Below are positions 25,401 to 38,345 of a stretch of 64,000 nucleotides of DNA, in pieces (position 1 is the first letter of the stretch; each line of letters starts with the position of its first letter). Location of the stretch: positions 1 to 64,000 of the forward strand of contig NOWV01000040.1 in assembly GCA_003344405.1 (NCBI GenBank). The letters are read 5' to 3'. The notes beneath the pieces are model-generated. The model was given only the letters and a program-made list of their open reading frames with translations. It did not search any database and was not told the origin of the DNA. Made by a program: the position numbers and the translations under genes. The DNA is from Trichoplax sp. H2 (Eukaryota; Placozoa; Uniplacotomia; Trichoplacea).

Positions 25401-28285
25401 GTACGTTAGCCACGTGAAGCAATTAGTATTTAATTCCTAGAAAGTGTATTATATTGTACAGAATTCTTATATAGTAAGTAAATTTTTTATTAAACAGGAT
25501 GATAAAATAACTACTATGAATCGCATTATGTGTAAGATACACATCTCAAATATGTTATGACAATGCATGTAACGATGTCGAAATTCCTTGGTATTGCTCC
25601 GTTTTCTATAGCGAACTCAGATCGCTCTAAGTGTAATTATCAAATTAGAAAGCTGTAACAAATTAATAGAGTGCTTTTATAAGTGTCAACCTCAACTCAA
25701 ATGGAAGTTTTTACTTATTGATTGATTGATAAGGTTCTTGATCTCACGCTCATATCTGCTCCGCTATAATTCAATACACAAGTGGCTACTGATAAAAATA
25801 AATTGATTTCAGGATCATAAAATAAGTATAGTAACCCATACGACTTAGTATAGGATGTTTTTACGATTACAAAGCTAATACAAATGCAGTAAAGTTTAAA
25901 TAATTAATGAATACTCTAATCTATTCATTAGAAGCGTATAACGGTGTTTTCTTTAGAGCCATCATCATTTATTAATTAAGATTCTGTATTTTATAATCAT
26001 CAGTCCATAAGTTCAACTGTTAGACTACGGTATGGATCAGAGTATTTCAGGTGCCAAAGAAAGTTAATGCTAATAAGTTTAGAGTTCAGTAGTAATGCGC
26101 AACATGTAGTAATACTACATGTCATCAAAACTCTTATTATTCACACTCTAGAAGGTGAACTTTAGCATTGCTTTATTTATCACCGTACGCGTATGTTCCT
26201 ATGACCGTTGTACGACCCTTAATTTTTAGGCAAGCCAGCCGCATAAATGTCCTATATCTAAAGATAAATTTAAGATCAAAAATCATTCGGACGGACAAAT
26301 AATAATGATGAACAAGGTTAATCGTAGGGATCAAGGTTAAGGTTAGAGGAGATTTAAGTGTACGTCATCTTTACTGATACTGCGTAAAATGAGGATCATA
26401 AATTCATCTCGTAGTCGATTAGTAGCTGCTATATAATGACCATTTGATCGTCATGTGAACTATGATCGCTGAATATTTCTTAAGAATTATACTTCTTACA
26501 GAAATTTATTAGATGTAAATGTACATGACCGTCAGCCATCCGCTTAAAATTGAGTTCGGGTTGAAAGTCATAGTAACTGTTGTAAATATTTATTATAAAG
26601 ATCATACTTTATGAAATCAAATTAGTGACTGTCTCCAACTGATGCTAAATTCCGTTGACCAGTGATCAGTTTTGTTTATTTATAGAAAACAGACTCTCCA
26701 CAGGATAGCTTTACTGTCATTTTATTGTGGTTAAGGTGTTTCATATTATTTTTTAATAATTTAATTGTTTCTGGGAACATAAAGAGTCAGAAATTTTATC
26801 GATAACATAAGTATGTATCTATTATTCTACGTGCCTTAATAGCGAAATAAGTAAATTAGAATTCATTATTTCAAGCTATTACTCTTCATACTCGTTTTGG
26901 GAATATAGTGAAAGAACTGTTTGATTCAATATATGATTATAATAGGAAGCAATATTCGCTGCAGTTGCGTTCTTTATTTTGATTTGCCGGAAATCTAATC
27001 CTTCTAACAGGAAATTCTGTTTCAGTGCGTGAATTTTTATTGCTAATTATTACTTTAATAGTTGAAAATTTACTAATAAAATATGAATACAAGTATATAA
27101 TCATAATTTCTTCCGTCTGACAGTAAAATTTTATTGATGACATAATCAATGCATAAGAATGCTTAAATCTTAAACCTTAATGTAGGACAAATGAATGCTA
27201 CTACTATATTTTCTTGCATTTTGCTTTTCATGATATGATGGATTTAGTATTTTATTCACATATCAAACATTCTATATACTGTACGTGCATATGAATATAG
27301 AATCAACTGTGGTATATTGCTCGTAAAGATGCATTATTTTGTGAATTCAAAAACCTTCAAGAACAAAGAAAAGCACAACAAACTATATAATGAATTACGA
27401 TAGGGCACTCCTATGCATTTGTGAATATTAATTTGAAGTCAATAAAAGTCGATCAAAAACTGATTATTGTAATACAGTCAGGAATAACTAAAATGATTAT
27501 GGTAAAAGCTATCATTTTAATTATTGTTATGTGGAGTAATTTTTTGAACAGGTGATGGTAAATTCAGGCATAATCACGTACAACTAAAATAAATAAATAA
27601 ATAAATAAGCAGAAAGACATTTTATTTATTGGCAGCAAAGGTCCAAGTACAGTGCAGTGTTTAGCGTATCGGTATAATTAAAGTTATTAAGTCGCATAAA
27701 CTCCCTATTAAGATATTTAAATTAGCTGAAAAAAATTTAGCTTCGTGTACAATGCATTTATTTGATAGGATACTTAGTGAAAGATTTCGCAATAGAAGTA
27801 CTGTAGCATAGATCTACGTTAGTATAATACAATCACCTTCTACTTATACTATTACTGCTTCTGCAAGGCTAAGGTACTATATCGAATCTGTCACTAACAT
27901 CAGGTGGTCTATATTGGCATAATCACATAATATGGAAATAGCTCTTTCGTGGAAATATTACAAATAAAAATAACAAGAAATGGTACTGATTAAAGTATCA
28001 GTATTATCGGAATTGAACTGTCAAATGTTTACGAGTATCATATAAGCGACAAGTTCAATCCCGGATATTCTCAGTTGCGACTATTTCGGCCCTCTCATAT
28101 TCAAGTTCATAATAGCCAAGCCAAAAGAAAATCGTTATTTGTTATAGTACCGGTAAATAAATTGTAACACATACCCATAAATAGGCTAAACTACTTCAAT
28201 CGCTCATTTTCCATTATAATATAAGCCTAATAAATAAGATAGAAATAACTACGTTATCTATTATTAATTTATACTTTACTCAGAT
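22464..28285. other. Intergenic region, no gene seen
   Basis: About 5.8 kb with many short open frames on both strands (for example 23212-23493, 23585-23815, 24704-25021 minus), none with recognisable motifs, a run of hydrophobic helices matching the family, or splice sites in a consistent phase. A short (AAAT)n tract is at about 27590-27606. I see nothing else. Confidence 0.5.
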
Positions 28286-30847
28286 ATGCACCGGATGAAT
28301 CAGAATCGGAAAAGCAGACAACAAAAACGACATCTACAATTACAATTCCTTTTACAGTATACCATTTTCGTAATTAGTTTATTACACTGTCTGTTATGCC
28401 TAGTCGGAGCATTACAGCTACAATTTGGAAAAGGGAAAAATGTCACGTTTTTCATCTCAGTTCCATTGGTAAGTAGAACTGTTTCAATTTAATTCAAGTC
28501 TACAAGAATACTTATGCATAATCGATATATTTGTTTTTTAAAATTACTTTTGGGCTTAAAGTGCATTATAGTATGGCCGTTAATTTAAAGATATAACTAT
28601 TGTAAGAGATAAAACCTTTCAGCTTAGAATCTTTCTGTAATTTTTGATGTACGTAGAGTACAAGTTATAATCAGTGGGAGACAAGTTAGTAATGCTAAAG
28701 TATGGTATGTCTGCGAGTATGCCAAGATTTGCGCATAGTTATCTATCTAGAAGCCACACCCACTAACTGCAAATATGTATAACTCTAATTGCAATCTCAA
28801 TTTACCGGTAACAAATCACTAAATAAGCATTTTATAATCACAGTTGTTCGGAAGATTTCATCTGTGATAAACTTTTGTTTTATCAGGCCTGAACTCTAAT
28901 CGTTCATTCGTCACAATCGTAACTTAGGTCTAGATGGTACCTTTTTTATCATCTAAGATAGAATGCTTCCTAAGGGATTCTTTAACATAGTATCACATAA
29001 ATAAGTAAATTTAGAATAGTAGGTTGTGCTGAATTAGTCTTAATCTGTGACACGAAAGAAAACCCAATATGAGGCTATCTATTTTTGCTCATTATGTGCT
29101 CGATCTTAACATTCTGTGGTGATATTTCAGTTCATTCTTAAATCCTTCATGATGCTGTATTTTGAACATATACACTGAATATCAATAGCATCCTCCAGTT
29201 ACTAAATGAGTGCCTAAATAGCAATTTACAGATTAAGTAACGATATAACGTAATTTAAATATTTAATTACTAGAAATACGGTTATCATACAGTTATGGCT
29301 CTGCTTTTGCATTTTATTTAACCATACTTTTGTAATTAAGCAAAATATTTGCTTACTATTACTTAGTCAGTAAATAAAATCCGCACTAAGACATATTATA
29401 AACTAATTTTCCTATCCGCGTTGCTAAAGCTCTAGCTTTGAAAATCTGTCTTGAAACATAATTTTATATCCGATTCCTGCTTATAAATAGCGTATTAAGT
29501 TGAAATATTCTTATAAGATCCAAGACTCACTTTATTATAAAATTCTTGTAAGAGAGAGACATAATAAGTAATAAATAATAAAGGCTTAGGATATCTTACA
29601 CGGGAAAAATGCTCTACATATTTTAAAATATCTTAGGAGATACATACGTATGTGCACTCACTACGGATTCAGACGTTAGTTCTCATGGAATTTTTCTTTA
29701 TCTAACGGTAGCTTGACTGCGTTCGTTTAAAGTCATATTACAAAAATTGTTGTCATGAATTTAGCACTGTAACTTGATAATTTATAGTCTAATTTATTTT
29801 ATTTCTAATAATGTTATTAATTTGTATTTTAGATTAATTTAATAAATATTATTGCCTTTGGTGGCTTAATTTTAAATCGTTATTTTAATTATGGAGATAA
29901 AAACAGCGGAAGACTTTGTAAGGTAAATCAGTTCTATCATTTCTATTACCATCAATTTACTACATAAAATGAATGAAAGAGAAATAAACTGGAATTGAAC
30001 TTAATTTCACCTGAAATCCTTATTATGTTATCGTGATAATTTATATCTAACGTTTCGTTGACTTTCTTTGTAGTCCTATCTTGTACGAGGACTGAGGTTT
30101 CTATCGATTGGAGGGACGGCTGCAATTACTACAATGAGTCTTATTACTGTCGCAGATAATAAAGCTAACACCCTCATCTTTGCTGGTACTAGTAATGCAT
30201 GTATGTTGATAGCAGTGTTACTACTCAGCATTGCAGATGCCTTTCTGGCGATCAGATATAATAAGGTTTGTGCAGTCTGTGATTTTAATTACCTAAGTTA
30301 ATCTATCTTTAGTTGCAACCTAAAATTTGAATATATAGACTATTCTATATTGCTCTGTATTAAACGTATTGGTATATTATAAAAAAATGAGTACAATGAA
30401 ATGTTAAAATTATCGTTTAAAATGATAAATGATTTCAATTAGATTCGACACACTTTTACTAATGGTAAATACTACGAAAGAATTATAAATACAGCCATTG
30501 CCGAACCTTATCTTCTTCAAAATTAATATTATATTTTCACCATTTTATAAAGAAATATTATTTATTATAATATAATTGATAATTTCTATACTAGTTAAAG
30601 GCTGTAGAAGTGAATTATTGAGATCGATTCATTTTAAATAACTTTGTATCTGTAGATAGATATTCTAAAGGTATGAATTTTAAAAATATCCATTTTTGCT
30701 ATTTAGCTTTATCATGCTAGGAGTACGAAAAGAATTAAAGCGTTGCCACGTATTAGAGTAGGCGATCCTGACAAACTCGAAAATCGCTTGATAAGTCTAA
30801 ACGTGTACAAGATGCCGAACGAAGTACTGAAAGTGTCGACTACATAG
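28286..30847 (+). CDS. Four-transmembrane protein, divergent paralog 5 without PPxY (201 aa)
   Basis: Exons 28286-28468, 29833-29922, 30074-30265 and 30707-30847 join in phase 0, giving 201 aa. Membrane segments are at about 19-43, 53-75, 98-117 and 124-150, with a short basic N terminus and a 46-residue tail rich in K and R. The four-exon, phase-0 layout matches the upstream paralogs, but exon 2 is 90 instead of 72 nt, exon 3 is 192 nt, and neither end has a PPxY or LPxY motif. An AATAAA polyadenylation signal follows the stop by about 85 bases, at 30933. It may be a diverged family member that lost, or never had, the WW-binding function. Membership rests on architecture and position. Confidence 0.75.
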
Positions 30848-33824
30848 ATTATACAATATCTATCGTTAATAATCTTTTCTATCTCACATGCAATAAGAAT
30901 AATTGTACATACTGCGTTGTAAACTTATTATAATAAAAGGTATATAATGCAGTGCAATAGTATTTATCTTCACAATATATTAGTTTTAAAGAGATTCGTA
31001 TTTCAATATCTCATGTTGGTGAGCGTATTGACCATTATGAAAGGAATGTATTTGCAGTCGAACATACTGTAGTATTTTTATATTTGAGTCACTAATAGAA
31101 CTTTAAAATATAGAATTTTAGCTACTGAAACTTCACTGAAGTTACTATTGTTAATCCATGCCAATTATGATTTAATCTTATTTAATTTGTTGGTTATAGG
31201 CTGCTTGAACATTAGTTGTCTAATATTCTTGAGTACAATTTAAATTAATTCGATGACATTTATATTTAAAGGTAAAACATCTTTGTATAAATATACTAGA
31301 ATTAAAAGTATTAATATCGCTGCAAGTTTACAGGATAAGATAAACCAAATAATTTTATGAAGCATTTGGCATAGAATTTTGTCTAAGTTGTTGCATTGTT
31401 GACATTTCAATCGATGGTATATATAATAATATACTAAAAGCTTGCATTTCAATTTAGCCTAACCTGTAATTGTTACCGGTACCCAGCTGAGTTAAATTTC
31501 TACTTTATCTGCCTATTGAACTCTTACAGCATTATTTGCTATCGGTTAGTCAGTGTTAGACCGAATGCATTGGCGACTTAACTAAACCTTGTAGTCAAAA
31601 TACCAATATCAACGAGGAGTTTTAAAAACGATAGCTAATACTGTACAAGATACCGTCGAACTGCAAATGTAAAATTCAAATACCGATTTTGCTAGTGTAA
31701 AATTAGTTGAAAATAAATCAGTATGGAATTATTCATAGAATACAGTAGCTGTAGGATCAAATTCGTTAGCAATCTATTTTTATGCTTTGATTTGAGTGTC
31801 AATACAACACACTAACTGCTGATTTCATCACATTTAGGCAGTATAATGATAGGTTGACGAATACTGATGATACAGAACTTATAGTTATAGTTTTAGTCAA
31901 CTGCAGAGTTATGCTGAGGCTTCCTTTGTGCATTCCAATCATAGGGTAAAAAAGGCGATATGTTCTTTACTTAATGTATAATGCTGTAGTTTTTCTTAAT
32001 TCAAGATCTTGTTTGAAATGTTAGCAATTCCATTGGCTATCAAGAGGTAGTAAAATAATATAGGAATCATTATAACTCTGATGGTCTAAACAATACTTGA
32101 ATATATACGGGATTACGTATCGAGTCGTTAATTCTGATCGATTTTAAATTGTTAAAGAATTTATGTTTTATTTGTTTTAAACTAAAGTTAGTTAGCAACG
32201 GATTTAAACCATGCATGAATATCGCGAATATCAAATATGTTTGTTAATTTAGTGAATGGTGCTAGGTACGAATTTAATCAATTCTACAGTATAGTATAGT
32301 ACTGCTGTTCCCAGGTATGGATTCATGCTCATCAGGCTTATAACCGTCTTAAATTCTTCATTCACAAAGATAGAAACTAGTTAATATAAATGAGAATACT
32401 GTATTAGAACTCGATTAAGAACAGTAATCATATCCTAGTTTCAATCAAAAAAGAAGAATTTACTTACAGAAATATAAAAATAAAGAATTTTAAATTTAGT
32501 CAGTAAAAAATAATTGATAGACCAATAGGATCCCGAACAATATTTAGACTAGGTTTAGAATAATAAACGCACTTTTCTTTTTATATTTGTCAATAATTCT
32601 GTTTTTGTAAGTCTTATGGGAGAACTCGATGTAGAATACTATATATTATCATGACTTTAAGTTACAAATGCACCATGCAAGGTTTTATGAAATTTAAAAG
32701 CCAGTCCCAAAGTACGATTTACTTTTCAAAAAGTATATTATCGGTTATTTATGAAAGAAAAAATCAAGTTATTCTATAATATTCAAATTATAAATTAGCA
32801 AATTCTAAAATGTTAGGTAGTCCCAGGATATAGCGATACCGATATAACCTAATTTTAAAATGCAAATATTCTCGTGCTTAATCATCATTTATCAAATTTA
32901 GGTTGTATTCTAGAATACCAAATTAGCTACAATCACTACTTAGCCATATGACTGGTGTAGAATGATTAACCTTTGAGAAATCAAAGGTGTAACCTTTTTC
33001 TTCAAATTCAGTAGACTACTAAACTATCGTAATGTTTGATCTCCGGAATAAATTTCAATATCGTAGGTTAGTGTTACATTATAATTTCTAGAAAATTTTC
33101 TCGTACAATAAATTCTGATGGAAACGATAATAAATAATCATACGTAGCAATATGTTTTAATTTCATGTATACTAAAGTGGCTGCTTCTACCACGGATTTC
33201 TAGATATACCGTACCATCTAATGCATCTAGTAGTCCATACTTCTAGTGTTCCACTTTGTGCATTTTCCAAGTTTTCCTCGGCGTCTAACATAATCTAACT
33301 ATCGAAAGGTCACATATGGCGCTACATATTTGCATGGACGGGTATTGGTAGTAGACCATAGCAAACATATAAATACCAGATTTGATTCTGTTTAGTAAAA
33401 CTATTAATCATGCAGTGCAAAGTTTAAAAGTATTGTTACTAACTAAAGACATAGAGTAGTAACTAAAATGTTGCAACTTCCAGTTTGTCTCACCAAATCG
33501 TGCAATAGTTGTCAGTGCAGCATTGATTATCATAACAATCTGAGCAAAGATAATATGGTTCATAGTCGGCGGGCTCCATTGAAGATGATATTAATTAATT
33601 AGGTCCTTTCCTATGATATAAATAGAACAGAGTAATAGTGCACTCTATTTTAAAAATATTAGGTCATACTTGAATCTCTAGAATAACTACAATTTAATTA
33701 AGCAGTTTTAGAACTTCTATTAAACTAAAAGCAATCTGCCATTACTATCATTTTTGGCATTTATTAGTAACAGAAAGTAGCAAAGGCTTTACATAGAATT
33801 ATATACCATTCCTAAAACTTTATC
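30848..33824. other. Intergenic region, no gene seen
   Basis: AT-rich sequence between the tetraspan cluster and the hAT-derived gene. The longest open frame (31240-31452 minus, 70 codons) lacks any recognisable feature. No terminal inverted repeat that would bound the transposase-like gene downstream was spotted by eye. Confidence 0.5.
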
Positions 33825-36800
33825 ATGTCTTCATCGCAAAAATCGTCAACTTACCCTTCGATAAGAAAAGGTAATCGTCCGAAAAGGAGTACAGTATGGC
33901 AATATTTTATATACGATGCCAATACTAAAAGAAGTATATGCCAAGTGATGGTCAAGAATCGAGCTAGCCGGAAATCGGGGACTACTAGTCCTTCTTCTCA
34001 TATGTGCGAACATAAAATAAAAGGTTAGTCAAGTACATAGAGTCTATCTTACCATACAAACTACGGCTTCCGCAGAGAAAACGATTCTTTACTAGTAAAG
34101 TAGGTAAGCATCAATGTAAATGTCAATTAGTAAGCTTAGAAGTATAGTAGTACAGTATAAAGGAATTGAAAGCAAGATCACAAAGTTATAACTATAACCA
34201 AATAACCTTATACTTATGATATATATATATATATTGCTGTCAATAACCACTTTTAAGATACGACCAAAATCTGGCTACATCTATCGAAATATCACCGTTG
34301 CAACTATCTAGCAATCGTCTTGAATATGTACTGCTGCTGACAGGATTAGAGTGTTCGCAAAGTGTATCCCCGTAGTTGGGAAAGTTAGGCTTTTAGCCTT
34401 ATTAAGTAGTATAAACAAAATTGGAGCATGTTTCATCTATGACCTATGAATATTCTAGTAGGCAGCTTGAACTTTCAAGTTCTATTGTAGTAGTTGCAAT
34501 AAATAAATTAAATAATTCGTTCTGGTCTGCGTATCTTCATGATAAATAAGTTTGCAATGAGAGAAATGCACAGAGAAAGACCTTCAACAGTTTATGGATA
34601 TCATTAGCTCAGTTTCATCTTCTATTAAACTTGATATTACGAATACTGCATACTGTAATACAAGGTTCAAGAAAGTTTTTTATTGCTGAGGCTCATCATA
34701 TTAATAGACAGCAGATTCATACACGAATAGAAATGCTGCGGAAAAAAATGAAAAATAAATAGTACAATTTTTAATTACATATAGTTTAGGCAAAAAATGA
34801 AAGCATTACCTTTAATTGCTGTTGTCTATTGGATCCCACCGATTGCCGCCGAAAAAAACGAAAAAGAAATAGTACAATTTTTAATTACATATAGTTTAGG
34901 CAAAAAATGAAAGCATTACTTTTAATTGCTGTTGTCTATTGGATATTAAGAAATGATGCAGTGAAATTATCAAAGTCTTGATTCGGTTCGGGTTGAAGTT
35001 TGCATCAACTTTAAATTTTTTTAGGTAAATTCCCTACCAATTTAAAACAGCATTTGAAGGCCTATCATGAAGCGGAATATGATGATGTTGTATCGAGAGA
35101 AGGACACTTTGGTTCGAGCTCGGCGCCAATTATCTCTAAGCGTCCTAAAATCAAAGCAATTGCTAGTAAGAAAGAAGCCCAAAGACGAAAATCCGTATTG
35201 CCCTGTTTAAATAGTGTAGATCAAGACGCTCATCGACATCATGTTATTAACGAAAAGTTAGCAATTTTTATTGGTTGCTCCAATTTTGGCACTAACGTTA
35301 TAGGAGACGCTCTTTTCCGATCGCTATTGCAGACCATCGACAAAACATATCGCATTCCTAATGAGATTCAACTTATTGAGCAAATTGAGCAACTTATTAC
35401 ACAAATGAGACTGAACATAGCAAAGCAAATGTCAGCAGCGAAGAAAGTTCATTTTAGTATCAATACTCGGGTTAAAAGAGGAATGGCATCGCATTACTTG
35501 ATTATCATTGCTCATTTCTTTTCTTGGCTGGATCGCCGTTGTCATCAAGCTGTGCTTGCAGTTAAATCATATCCGAATTCTTGCAGCGCAGCTTCCTTTA
35601 GAGATGTGATAGAGTCTGTTTTTGAAGATTGGGGTATAAATCAAGAGAAAATAGGAGTACTGCTGACGGATAGTAACCGTAGTATTAGCAAGGCCATTGG
35701 CGAGAATGGTAAAAATTCAAAGATGAGAGAAATGGCAGATTCCGCTGAAAGATATAGAGGTAAGGAGATGGATGACCTCCAACTTCGTATCGACACATTA
35801 GGCCATGATGAAGATAATCGCACTGATGATTTAAGGTTGGATCTGATGGCCAATGGTCATGGGAAACATTTGAATTGTTTCGCTGACACTCTTCAGCTTG
35901 CCATTTTAAAATTTACCACTGATCAATTCGTTCAACAATTATTAGAACAAGTATACGATTTAGTGAAGAGAGTCAATCGGTCGTCCAAAGCCGCAGATCA
36001 GCTATTTTCTCCAATCAATAAAAAGCTAGCAGAGAATTGCCCAACAAGATGGATCTCGACTTATTACTTGATACAACATCTTTTGGAAATTAAGACACCG
36101 TTTAACTTAGTTTTAGAGAATTTAGGATGGAATACGTTAACGCCTCACTGCTGGAAAATGTTGGAAAATATTCGAGCGCTACTGCAGCCCTTTGTACAAC
36201 ATATAGCTACCCTAATCGATCGAAAAGATAATCCAACCATTTCATGTATTCTACCCATTATTATGGAACTGGATTTGCATTTAGAAGCCATGAAAGAGGT
36301 AGCGGAAATAGCCAATGTATCAAGTATCTTGCAGTTAGAGTTAAAGCATAAATTTTCAAAATGGATTGATTGCAATAATTATAATTATGAACCTATCTTT
36401 GCCGTGTCGACGCTGCTCGATCCTCGCTATAAATTTGTCCTAAATCCCAATCAAATTCAAGTTGCTTCGCAACAAATCGTCAAATACATGAAAGTAAAAG
36501 ATGATGGCAGTAGCAATTCCGATGAAATGATGGCCACTTCTCCAACGGATAAAGAGGTGGCCGATATCGAATTACCAAGCAAACGATTTCATCACCTAGC
36601 TAAAATACTACAAGAAAGACTGTCTGAAACTGCTAAGCGAGCATCATCAGCCCAATGTGAGGTAGACAAGTATACACAAGATTGCCATTCCATGATAGCC
36701 CAGGATGATCCATTTCATTTTTGGATTTCAAGTAAATATTCACAATTATCATCCATTGCTGTGGATATTTTATCTATCCCTGCCGCTTTGGCCAATATTG

Positions 36801-36916
36801 AGACATCTTTTATCGCAATGGTGGAATTAATGAATGAAACTCATCACAAGGAAGTCATTTTGGATCAGGAATGTCGCATTCTTCTACGAGAAAATCAACA
36901 GTATTTTGTCCATTGA
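33825..36916 (+). CDS. BED zinc finger / hAT-transposase-derived protein (ZBED-like, 696 aa)
   Basis: Exon 1 (33825-34023) and exon 2 (35025-36916) join across a phase-1 intron to give 696 aa. The N terminus shows a BED-finger layout: aromatic VWQYF at 24-28, a lone Cys at 39 (C-Q-V-M, where C-x2-C is usual), then NLKQHLKAYH after the splice for the His half, so zinc ligands are incomplete. The hAT core follows: TDSNRS near 281, CFADTLQL near 351 (usually CxAH), PTRWISTYY near 406, LLDPRYK near 531, and a C-terminal dimerisation-like LSIPAALANIETSF near 640-653. The first catalytic Asp seems replaced by Asn in FSINTR near 210; the second Asp and the Glu are kept. A 620-codon uninterrupted exon with eroded motifs suggests a domesticated gene rather than an active transposon, though a recently silenced copy remains possible. 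Confidence 0.75.
34741..34945. repeat. Tandem duplication (110-bp spacing) in hAT-gene intron
   Basis: AGTACAATTTTTAATTACAT occurs at 34761 and 34871; the shared stretch continues through TATAGTTTAGGCAAAAAATG to CTATTGGAT with one or two differences, so the duplication is recent. It lies in the intron between the BED and transposase-core exons. Confidence 0.9.
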
Positions 36917-37369
36917 TATTTTTTTAGCTATTTTTCATTTCTACTGATGATAACGAAGTAGTCTCGTTTCTACCATAATTATAGTTGCAAGATGACTTCA
37001 AGTTGTGGTAATCTTCTAGTGTCTGGTATACTTTAAACTCTATTCCGTTCAAATAATTTCAATTCATGATAGCCTTCAGCAACCATTTCTAGCCATAGCA
37101 TTCTCACAGTACACCATAGCTCTGTCGTGAGAAAGTTGCTTAATTTAATATCACTTTTACTCTTTTAAATTCATTTTTGGGGGGAGCCAATATACTAACT
37201 TGTACTAAAATCGGCTTAACTTTATTATATGAAGTGGTTTAACCTGTGGATGCTCTACATAGAAGTAGAGCAGATCTATTCCATTGATCGAAGCATGATT
37301 GATGATGTTGTTATGTACTAGTAGTAGCAATACATGATGGCAAGCGGAAAGTTTGCGCACCAGATTTAA

Positions 37370-37828
37370 CAACATTCTAATTACGGTGTTGTATATGCTA
37401 GTGTGATGGCTAATTTGATCTTTATATTGATTTCAAAATTATGAAATAGAATTACAGCATCAATTACTCCAATGTCCATCATGGATCTATCAGGGTTAGC
37501 CGTGAACGTGCTACTAAAAATTAACTTCTAATTACGGTGTTGTATATGCTAGTGTGATGGCTCATTTGATCATTATATTGATTTCAAAATTATGAAATAG
37601 AATTACAGCATCAATTACTCCTATGTCCATCATGGATCTATCAGGGTTAGCCATGAATGTGCTACTAAGGATTAACTTCTAATTACGGTGTTGTATATGC
37701 TAGTGTGATGGCTCATTTGATTGTTATATTGATTTCCAAATTATGAAATAGAATCACAGCATCAATTACTCCTATATCCATCATGGATCTATCAGGGTTA
37801 GCCATGAATGTGCTACTAAGGATTAACT
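37370..37828. repeat. 151-bp tandem repeat, 3 copies
   Basis: AATTACGGTGTTGTATATGC starts at 37379, 37530 and 37681, exactly 151 bases apart, and the copies are nearly identical. Each unit contains ATGGATCTATCAGGGTTAGC near its end. It begins about 450 bases downstream of the hAT-derived gene. No coding frame persists. Confidence 0.93.
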
Positions 37829-38114
37829 TAATTCATCCTATTGCCAAGGGAGTTTGACGATAGGATTTTTTGTTGTAAGTACCGAAGGAATAAAAAAAAA
37901 TCCTTTCTATTAATTAAAATAACTCATACAAGGACATTTGTTATTTTCTTACTCCATGCAAGGATAACTATATACCGCCTAAGGCAAGCTTTGACATTGC
38001 GTGGAAGTAGTTGAATGTATGTGATCAGACTTGGAACGATTAAACTGTAACTAATCTTAATTTAAGGTCTATCAATTTTTCTGAAATTAATAGGTATTAA
38101 TGAATTATCAGTTA

Positions 38115-38345
38115 TTGCATGATTGAGGGAGTAATGGTTCTTTCGCAATGAAAGTCTTTTCCTACCTACAAAATCAACCTGTATTAATGATCAAATATGG
38201 AATGACTGAGGGAGTAATTATTCTTTCGAAATGAAGTCTTTTCCTACCTACAAAATCAACCTGAAATAATGATCTAATATGGAATGACTGAGGGAGTAAT
38301 TATTCTTTCGAAATGAAAGTCTTTTTGGGGGAATTTTCAGCTTTG
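38115..38345. repeat. 82-83-bp tandem repeat, 3 copies plus eroded ones
   Basis: GAGGGAGTAAT recurs at 38125, 38208 and 38290, each followed by TTCTTTCG and AATGAA-GTCTTTT. The first two copies also share CCTACCTACAAAATCAACCT. More degenerate GAGGG-type copies appear at about 38413 and 38477, implying an older, longer array. Confidence 0.85.
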
